Origin: an uncultured Akkermansia sp.
GTDB taxonomy: Bacteria; Verrucomicrobiota; Verrucomicrobiia; Verrucomicrobiales; Akkermansiaceae
Assembly (NCBI GenBank): GCA_904502165.1
Contig: CAJGDB010000060.1
Location: 1 to 11,110 of the forward strand
Reading direction: 5' to 3'
Length of the DNA stretch: 11,110 nucleotides
Under the pieces are notes generated by a model that saw only the letters and a program-made list of their open reading frames with translations, was not told where the DNA came from and did not search any database. Below, piece by piece: positions 1 through 5,473 of the stretch. A program made the translations under genes and the position numbers. The number at the start of each line of letters is the position of its first letter. Within the stretch, counting starts at the first letter, position 1.

Positions 1-585
1 ACCTGCATTCTGCTTGTCGGGGGTCTGTTCATCATCCTCATGGCTGTGAATCTGTTCATCGCAGCTACGTTCCAGGCCTGGTTCATACCCACCAGGGACA
101 TCAGGAAAAATGCCGTGCATTACATCACCAGCGGAGAAATACACGGAGACGCAGAAAAACTCCTCGAGAACCTCGTCACCAGAAAGGATGAAGCCCTCGT
201 GGAAATCAGGCAGGAAATAGCGCGCATGGAAAATGAGCATCCAGGCGGCAGTCAGCAGCTCCGTACCAGCTCTGCCGATTACAGAGCCCTCTGCCTCATC
301 CGCGATTTGCTGGAAGGCCACATCACCACCGAAGAATTATCGGAGAAAAGAGAAGAGCTAAACGCCAGCACACAGGCTGCCCGGGAACCCTCAGTTTCCG
401 AACCTCCCACAGAGAAGAAGACAAAAAAGAAAAAGAAGAAGAAAAAAAAGGAAAAAAGCAGAGCAGGACTGAGCCAGGCGCTCATTTTCAAGCCGATTCA
501 AGGCATTTATACAGAAGCTCCAGACAATCATCCCCAAAGAAAACAACGGGTCCGTGGCTCCGTTTCTCATCAGGAATGCACATAA
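1..585 (+). CDS. C-terminal part of a membrane-anchored protein with lysine-rich tail (5' end outside window)
   Basis: The frame is open from base 1, and the first ATG (base 40) lies inside a hydrophobic segment of about 28 residues (bases 1-84), so this is very likely the 3' part of a longer gene. After the membrane segment come about 100 charged, helix-prone residues, then a lysine block (bases 412-457), then about 42 residues that look unlike any domain. The stretch at bases 154-345 matches the C-terminus of the next gene: KDEAL, I..I..(I/M)EN, DY(K/R).L..(I/V)RD(I/L)LEG.I(S/T)T. That paralogue ends inside its lysine tail, whereas this one reads on. A single-base slip in the A-runs would instead end it at the TGA at 470-472. 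I do not recognise a family and infer no function beyond membrane association. No terminator is visible after the stop. Confidence 0.65.
   Translation, partial: TCILLVGGLFIILMAVNLFIAATFQAWFIPTRDIRKNAVHYITSGEIHGDAEKLLENLVTRKDEALVEIRQEIARMENEHPGGSQQLRTSSADYRALCLIRDLLEGHITTEELSEKREELNASTQAAREPSVSEPPTEKKTKKKKKKKKKEKSRAGLSQALIFKPIQGIYTEAPDNHPQRKQRVRGSVSHQECT
412..457 (+). repeat. A-rich lysine-codon tract with homopolymer runs
   Basis: Almost pure A/G sequence encoding a lysine block. It includes runs of six A (423-428), eight A (442-449) and six A (452-457). Such runs are prone to polymerase and ribosome slippage. They sit exactly where the reading frame decides between a short ending (TGA at 470-472 in the +1 frame) and the longer ending at 585. 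Confidence 0.7.
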
Positions 586-628
586 AATCCCGACATACTG
601 ATTTATCAGCACATAGCGCATTATAACA

Positions 629-656
629 TTGCATTACAGAGCAAACACACTATACT
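629..656 (+). promoter_or_regulatory. Probable sigma-70 type promoter of the ankyrin-type gene
   Basis: TTGCAT at 629-634, a 16-bp spacer, then TATACT at 651-656 (five of six -10 consensus positions). Predicted initiation near 663 would leave a leader of about 20 nt before the ATG at 684. The layout resembles the TTGCTT-16-TATAAT element upstream of the gene at 3420. Confidence 0.5.
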
Positions 657-683
657 TGGAACCAATAAACAACAAATTCTCTC

Positions 684-2897
684 ATGCTCAGGAAATTCCT
701 TCTCAAGACCACAACGACACTCGGGGTGCTGCTGTTCTCCCTGGGGTGCATTGCCCACGCCATCACAGCAAATGACAAGGTAGCCGCCGAGCTTTTCCAG
801 ATTCGCACCGAGACGGAGTTCCCGGAGGCTGTCGCCAAAAAGTTCGAAGCCATGAAAGCACCGCTGAAAGCGGTCATCGATGGCGGGGACATCAACGCCG
901 TGGATGCGGAAGGCAAAACCGCCCTCATGCACACCGTAGCGGCTGGTGATATTGAATTCATCGCCTACCTGCTCTTCAAGAACGCCGATACCACCATCAA
1001 GGACAAGGCCGGCAAAACAGCAGCAGATTACACCAATAATGATGATATCAAAGACTTGCTGGCAGCTGACACCCTGCATGGAAAAACACTTTCCGACAGC
1101 GAGAAAGCCGAGATTCGCAAAAAATACGAAAAAGATTGGTCCGGCACCTACCTCGGTGTCAATAAGGATTGCGATAAGCTGATAAAAATTGTACAGGCAG
1201 GCTGGAAAAACACCGACACCAAGGGGAATGACGTTATTCATTCCCTGATTGCCGGACACACCCTCCGCAACATCACCCAGCTCATCACCATGATGAAAGC
1301 GGGAGCCGACATCAACCGCTGCTGCTATTTTGCCCCCTGGGGGCTCACCAGTGGTGATCAGACTCCGCTGATTACAGCCGTGAGCTACATGACCAGAAAC
1401 TACAAGGAGGAACAGGTTGCTATTCTTCTGCTGGGTGGCGCAGACCCGAATATACTTGGCACGCCCATCGAACACAACACCCTGAAAACCACGCCCCTCT
1501 GCGTTCCGTTCCGCCGGAGTGTCGGTTCTATCCATCCCAATCAAGACCGTCTGTTCATCGCAGCAGGGGCCGCAAAAAGTTACCTGCAGGGCATGCAGGA
1601 GGTCGTCTTTTCCCGCACAGGTGACCGCTGTACGCCCAGCACGAAGGAACTTTTCCTCCGGGTGCTGAATGAAGCATTGGGTAAAAGGAAGCCAACCACC
1701 AATGAGGCAAAAACCATCCGCATGGCCGCAGATCGATACAAAGACCCCGGACTCATCAAGGATTTAGAGAAGCGCCAGATTCTTTCCAGCTCTGGCGAAG
1801 GAGATGTGGATGCCGCATGGCTGGCAAGCAACGTCATCAGGAAAGCATCAGGCCAGAATAATCCGGATGCTCATGCGGAAGCAAAGAAACTGGTCAAGGA
1901 AAAGAAATGGACGGAGCACAAGTCCGTTAACTTTCTGCTGGCAGTAACCGCAGAGAATCCGGCAGAAATCAAGCGCACCGCCAAGGAACTGGGCAGCATC
2001 AGCGATTTCATCAGGAACCAGTGCCTTCCCACTCAGAGAGGTTCATGGGTTGTGCACCCCACACACAGCAGTCCGTTCTCCCTCATCAGAAGTGTAAAGA
2101 TTGCGAAGCTTGTTCTCTCCCTGGAGAAAAATCTGGTTCCCGTCCGCGTAAACTGGAGCTGCATGACCCCCCAGCTGCTGAACGTATATCTCAAGGCCAA
2201 ATTGGATATGAACGCACCGAAATCTGATTTGGATGAGAATGCACGCATTCAATCTGGCATGAAGGCAGAAAAAGATTACATCGAATGGTCTCTCATGACC
2301 CCGGAAATGCTCGAGCTTCTGAAACCACATAGGGTGGAAGCTCCTGAAGACTTCCTGGATAACCACCTTGGCGACATGTCATACGACACCCTGCAGGCAT
2401 TCATTGAAGGCGGCTTCAAACCCGGCAAAGAGGCCCTGGGCTCAGTAATTTATTCTGATATCAGCCCTGCCAGAAAAATTGACCTGCTGGTCAAGCATGG
2501 TGCCGACCCTCTGGCCAAAGATTATATCGACAAAGTTCATGCCAAACCGGAAGTTGTCAAGGCCCTTGTACGCGCTGGGGCAAAGAAGGATGAAGCACTC
2601 AAAAACATTCAGAGTAAAATCAATACTATAGAAAATGGTCCGGTTGCCTCAACTCCCGATGGCTCCAACAAATATTCAGATTACAAGACTCTCGTGATGG
2701 TACGGGATATTCTGGAAGGCAAAATTTCCACCGACCCCGCACCTGAGGCTGAAACGGAACCGAAGAGTGAAACCGCGGACGACAATGAAGAGGCGGACGG
2801 CGAATCAGAGAAAAAGAGCAAGAAGAGTAAGAAGAGTAAGAAGAAGAAAGGCGACAAAAAAGGCAAGAAGAAAAAGAAAACAGCCAAGAAGAAATAG
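684..2897 (+). CDS. Secreted ankyrin-repeat-like protein with lysine-rich C-terminal tail
   Basis: The 737-residue product starts with an N-terminal signal peptide: LRKFLLK, a hydrophobic core, then AHA at residues 24-26 as a signal peptidase I site. Ankyrin-like helices appear at residues 66-128 (D.EGKTALMHTVAAGDIEFI..LL, then DKAGKTAADY), 180-258 (MMKAGADIN, TPLITAV, LLLGGADPN) and 594-636 (LLVKHGADP, LVRAGAKKD). A degenerate pair of repeats lies at 491-554 (WSCMTPQLL / WSLMTPEML). The middle (260-490) is unrecognised. The tail is acidic (683-709), then lysine-rich (710-737). Ankyrin stacks usually bind proteins, so a periplasmic or surface scaffold role is plausible but inferred. The C-terminal 115 residues are paralogous to those of the preceding gene. 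No clear Shine-Dalgarno precedes the ATG; a promoter lies about 28 bp upstream. Confidence 0.85.
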   Translation: MLRKFLLKTTTTLGVLLFSLGCIAHAITANDKVAAELFQIRTETEFPEAVAKKFEAMKAPLKAVIDGGDINAVDAEGKTALMHTVAAGDIEFIAYLLFKNADTTIKDKAGKTAADYTNNDDIKDLLAADTLHGKTLSDSEKAEIRKKYEKDWSGTYLGVNKDCDKLIKIVQAGWKNTDTKGNDVIHSLIAGHTLRNITQLITMMKAGADINRCCYFAPWGLTSGDQTPLITAVSYMTRNYKEEQVAILLLGGADPNILGTPIEHNTLKTTPLCVPFRRSVGSIHPNQDRLFIAAGAAKSYLQGMQEVVFSRTGDRCTPSTKELFLRVLNEALGKRKPTTNEAKTIRMAADRYKDPGLIKDLEKRQILSSSGEGDVDAAWLASNVIRKASGQNNPDAHAEAKKLVKEKKWTEHKSVNFLLAVTAENPAEIKRTAKELGSISDFIRNQCLPTQRGSWVVHPTHSSPFSLIRSVKIAKLVLSLEKNLVPVRVNWSCMTPQLLNVYLKAKLDMNAPKSDLDENARIQSGMKAEKDYIEWSLMTPEMLELLKPHRVEAPEDFLDNHLGDMSYDTLQAFIEGGFKPGKEALGSVIYSDISPARKIDLLVKHGADPLAKDYIDKVHAKPEVVKALVRAGAKKDEALKNIQSKINTIENGPVASTPDGSNKYSDYKTLVMVRDILEGKISTDPAPEAETEPKSETADDNEEADGESEKKSKKSKKSKKKKGDKKGKKKKKTAKKK
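2814..2840 (+). repeat. 9-bp tandem repeat encoding Lys-Ser-Lys
   Basis: Three head-to-tail copies of AAGAGYAAG, in frame, encode KSK-KSK-KSK in the lysine tail of the ankyrin-type protein. The last two copies are identical. Copy-number change would alter tail length without breaking the frame. Confidence 0.85.
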
Positions 2898-2907
2898 TTC
2901 TCAAATC

Positions 2908-2933
2908 CCGGCGGGGCATCCCCCGCCGGTTTT
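2908..2933 (+). terminator. Intrinsic terminator between convergent genes
   Basis: Perfect 9-bp GC-rich stem (CCGGCGGGG at 2908-2916 with CCCCGCCGG at 2921-2929), loop CATC, followed by TTTT at 2930-2933. It begins 10 bp after the ankyrin-gene stop and abuts the stop codon of the convergent minus-strand gene. The T-run is on the plus strand, so it mainly ends plus-strand transcription. Confidence 0.8.
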
Positions 2934-3292
2934 CATTCCGTCTCCATCTTGCGCTGCGTGATGCTGCACGAGCGGGGCTGCCCGCCGCGTCTGCGGGCGC
3001 GTTTCAACTCCAGCTGGCGGGGGCTGGGCGCACCATTGAGCCGGTGATCCAGTTCTTCACACAGCGTTCGCCGCGCCAGGTAGCGGTTAATTTCGCGCTC
3101 CCGCTCACAATGGCAGCGGATGACAATGCCGCTGGGCACGTGGGTCAGGTACACACAATTATTCGTCTTATTGACTTTCTGCCCGCCCTTGCCGCTGCCG
3201 CGCACAAATTTCTCCTCCAGGTCGTTCCGGTGTACACCGAGCCGTTGCATCATCTCCTGGAGTTTCTGCATTTTTTCTGGAGATACGGGCAT
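2933..3292 (-). CDS. Peptide chain release factor-like protein (GGQ domain, MTRFR/C12orf65-like)
   Basis: 119 residues with a class I release-factor catalytic domain but no codon-recognition domains. Residues 24-45 contain DLEEKFVRGSGKGGQ followed by KVNKTNN; the GGQ (36-38) is the motif that triggers peptidyl-tRNA hydrolysis. It continues CVYLTHVPSGIVIRC.CEREREINRYLARR, as in the bacterial and mitochondrial MTRFR/C12orf65 group, then a basic tail (94-115). Family knowledge suggests rescue of stalled ribosomes, through peptide release on 50S subunits or non-stop complexes. It differs from ArfB/YaeJ in sequence around GGQ and in tail. The ATG at 3292 is the only reasonable start: upstream in-frame codons give no start before a TAG at 3302-3304. 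Only AGGGG one base before the ATG resembles a ribosome site. Confidence 0.9.
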   Translation of the reverse strand: MPVSPEKMQKLQEMMQRLGVHRNDLEEKFVRGSGKGGQKVNKTNNCVYLTHVPSGIVIRCHCEREREINRYLARRTLCEELDHRLNGAPSPRQLELKRARRRGGQPRSCSITQRKMETE

Positions 3293-3298
3293 GCCCCT

Positions 3299-3327
3299 AT
3301 GCTAGCTGAAGCGGCAGCAGGAATCAA
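3299..3327 (-). promoter_or_regulatory. Possible promoter of the release-factor-like gene
   Basis: On the minus strand, TTGATT (3322-3327), a 17-bp spacer and TAGCAT (3299-3304). Each hexamer matches consensus at four of six positions. Initiation would fall almost on the ATG at 3292, giving a leaderless or near-leaderless mRNA. Confidence 0.3.
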
Positions 3328-3368
3328 GCGCATTCCATGAAATACAGCCCTGCGAACAAGAAAACACA

Positions 3369-3396
3369 TTGCTTTTTCTGTCGGCAATGTTATAAT
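3369..3396 (+). promoter_or_regulatory. Sigma-70 type promoter of the 3420-5409 gene pair
   Basis: TTGCTT (3369-3374), 16-bp spacer, perfect TATAAT (3391-3396) preceded by TG at 3388-3389, an extended -10 element. Predicted start near 3403, 17 nt before the ATG at 3420. Confidence 0.65.
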
Positions 3397-3419
3397 CCAA
3401 GCATCAGGATAATACACGT

Positions 3420-4394
3420 ATGTCACCTCTCTCCGGACTGAAACCTTCCCTGCTCCTGTTGTCTGCCGCCCTGCCCCTTGTTTCCATGCAGGCAGCGGCC
3501 GGCCCGTGGGATTCCCTGAAGGAAAGCATATCCCGCAAAGCAGGCTCCGGCAAAAAGGCAGAAGCCAGCCGGGAAGAACTCTGGGTACAGCGGGAAATGA
3601 AGGAATTCGCCGCCCTGAATTCCCTGTACAAAAAATCCGGCGACCCGGAAATGCATGATAAGGCAGAGGCACGCACGGTTTCCCTCATCAGAAAGCTCCG
3701 GGGAGTATATTCCTTCCTCAATGTCAAAATGGGAAAGGATACCCCTAAGGCAGAAATAAGCCTCGAAGACCTGAAACCCTGCCACACCGCCCACAGGGGC
3801 CAGCGGCTCGAACTCTACAAAAACTTTCTGCGGGCCAGCCGCAAATTCGTCAAGCGCTCGCGCACCGACCTGCTGAAAGTGCAGGCCGTCAGCTGCATTC
3901 TGCGCACGCATCTCTACGATGATTTTGAAACCTCCCCTGCCCGGGCTGTAACCAAGGCAGAAGCCGCCACCCTGTGGGGAAGGAAAGAGGTGCAGGAATT
4001 AGACAGGCTGATTGATTTATATCCGGATTGCAAGGATGAAGGCGTGTTGATCGAGGCCATTGCGCTGACCGAGAAGATACTGGATTCCTATGCCCCTCTC
4101 TACCCGAAGATTCATCCCCTTATACCCTACCGCACCTACGACTCAGAAAAGGCTGTTTTTGGTGTACCGCTGACCACCAGCGACCTGAAAGCCGCCCACG
4201 ATGCACAGAAAGGCGCACGCGCCACGCTGTACAAGAAATTTCTCCTGAACAAAAATCTCTTCAACCGCTATGCCCCCATGTATACAGATTATCTGAAAGC
4301 GATTGAAACCATCCTTCTGACCCACCAGGAAAAAACCGCTGCGGCAGAACGCTCTGATTTCACCCGCAAGCGGGCCATGCACTTCGGCAGATGA
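3420..4394 (+). CDS. Secreted protein made of two copies of an unknown ~115-residue module
   Basis: 324 residues. A signal peptide (residues 1-27: LKPSLLLLSAALPL, then an AAA site) implies export. I recognise no named family. Two halves align: residues 54-164 and 185-302. Each opens with LW..(R/K)E.(K/Q)E...L, passes through D-L-K-x-x-H-x-A-x-x-G-x-R-x-x-L-Y-K-x-F-L, and closes with I-L-x-T-H. The spacing between the LW and TH landmarks is 109 and 116 residues. The mature protein is rich in Lys, Leu and Tyr, apparently all-helical, with cysteines only at 121, 159 and 204. It is first in a likely operon with the thioredoxin-like gene 40 bp downstream. A weak AGGA lies at 3405-3408. The function is unknown; an envelope structural or binding role is only a guess. 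Confidence 0.8.
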   Translation: MSPLSGLKPSLLLLSAALPLVSMQAAAGPWDSLKESISRKAGSGKKAEASREELWVQREMKEFAALNSLYKKSGDPEMHDKAEARTVSLIRKLRGVYSFLNVKMGKDTPKAEISLEDLKPCHTAHRGQRLELYKNFLRASRKFVKRSRTDLLKVQAVSCILRTHLYDDFETSPARAVTKAEAATLWGRKEVQELDRLIDLYPDCKDEGVLIEAIALTEKILDSYAPLYPKIHPLIPYRTYDSEKAVFGVPLTTSDLKAAHDAQKGARATLYKKFLLNKNLFNRYAPMYTDYLKAIETILLTHQEKTAAAERSDFTRKRAMHFGR

Positions 4395-4434
4395 TTCAGC
4401 CTCCCTCAACCACCATCTCCCCCACTTTTCAACG

Positions 4435-5409
4435 ATGAAGAAATTCCTTTACCTCCTGGCCTCTGCCCTGCTGTGCTGCTCCCCGTTGCTGGCGGATGAA
4501 GCAGATGAAGAAGAGCAGCAGATGCGGTGGGAAAACATCCGGAAGCTGCAATCTGCGCTCCAGTCCATGGACTATCTCACCACGGCAGAGCCCTCCGCTG
4601 CGCGTTTCTATATGTATTTCAGCGCAGCTTCGTGGAACAAGGCCAGCACCAGAGTTCTGCCGAAACTGATTGCTGATTACGAAAACATCAAGAAAGCCGG
4701 GGGTGAGGTGATTCTGGTAAACTACGACAGAACGGAGCGCGCCGCCCGGAAATTCATTGACGATTTCGGAATCGGCATGCCGGTTTTCCGCACCAGCACC
4801 AAAAAGGATGACAAGCTGGATTTACCCGGCTTCAAGCCCTCAGACACACAGCCAGAGGTGACCATTGTGGATAACGAGGGCGGTATCCTGTATCGTGGGC
4901 ACGGGGCCACTTACACCAATTGGAACATCATCATCCTCAACGGGGTGAGCCTCGCCTCCACCAGCACCTGCGGAGACGGGAAAATCGCCGTTGGCGGTGC
5001 TGTAGCCGAGGCTCTCAGAAAGGTGAAATACGTTAGCGGGGCAAAGCCCCGGAACAACGCCCGTTTCTACATCATGCTCTGCTCTGCCCCCTGGTGCAGC
5101 GCCTGCACCGCAGCGATGCCCGGCATCATCAAGGAATATGAAGCCATCACCAAAGCCGGCGGAGAACTGGTACTCATCTGCGTTACGGGCAGCGAGGCCG
5201 AGGTGTTGGCCTACAAGGATAAATACAACATGCCCTTCCCGGTGGCGGCCCACACGCCCAGGAATATATGCGGAGCCAACATTCCCAACTATGTCGTCGC
5301 CTCCAGCATTCCGGAATTCACCACCTTATCCAGCGGAGGCACCATTCTGGGAACAGCCCATGGCGCAGAAATCAGCAAATGGAAGGAACACACGGCCCGA
5401 TTGCCCTGA
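4435..5409 (+). CDS. Exported tandem thioredoxin-fold protein, one domain lacking its CxxC
   Basis: 324 residues with a signal peptide (1-20, cleavage after LLA). Two thioredoxin-like domains follow. Domain 1 (about 52-197) starts ARFYMYFSAASW and has Asn68 and Ser71 where the redox cysteines should be (W-N-K-A-S). Domain 2 (about 205-324) starts ARFYIMLCSAPW and has an intact WCSAC with Cys221 and Cys224. Both share P.(I/L)I.(D/E)YE.I.KAGGE and a later cis-proline candidate (Pro140; Pro283 in NIPNYVV). Family knowledge supports disulfide reduction or exchange in the periplasm, as for TlpA/DsbE-like proteins. Domain 1 is presumably a binding or structural pseudo-domain. It lies 40 bp after the preceding secreted-protein gene and probably shares its promoter. 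No Shine-Dalgarno is visible. The exact family within the thioredoxin superfamily is uncertain. Confidence 0.85.
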   Translation: MKKFLYLLASALLCCSPLLADEADEEEQQMRWENIRKLQSALQSMDYLTTAEPSAARFYMYFSAASWNKASTRVLPKLIADYENIKKAGGEVILVNYDRTERAARKFIDDFGIGMPVFRTSTKKDDKLDLPGFKPSDTQPEVTIVDNEGGILYRGHGATYTNWNIIILNGVSLASTSTCGDGKIAVGGAVAEALRKVKYVSGAKPRNNARFYIMLCSAPWCSACTAAMPGIIKEYEAITKAGGELVLICVTGSEAEVLAYKDKYNMPFPVAAHTPRNICGANIPNYVVASSIPEFTTLSSGGTILGTAHGAEISKWKEHTARLP

Positions 5410-5473
5410 TTGTACATACTGTCCCGCATTTCCCTTGCGATAAACATCAGCCCTGTGGTAAACTGATGCCCTG

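Noticed and set aside
738..749. Lipoprotein lipobox (SLGC) in the ankyrin-type protein signal peptide
   Set aside because: The -3 residue is Ser rather than Leu/Val/Ile, and an AHA signal peptidase I site follows four residues later.
621..1544. A 307-codon minus-strand frame opposite the ankyrin-type gene, and a similar one at 8735-9616 opposite ispF/pncC
   Set aside because: Both oppose genes with signal peptides or conserved enzyme motifs and show no motif of their own.
2976..2984. Second GGQ in the basic tail of the release-factor-like protein
   Set aside because: It lacks the catalytic domain context and sits in an Arg-rich tail, so it is a chance tripeptide.
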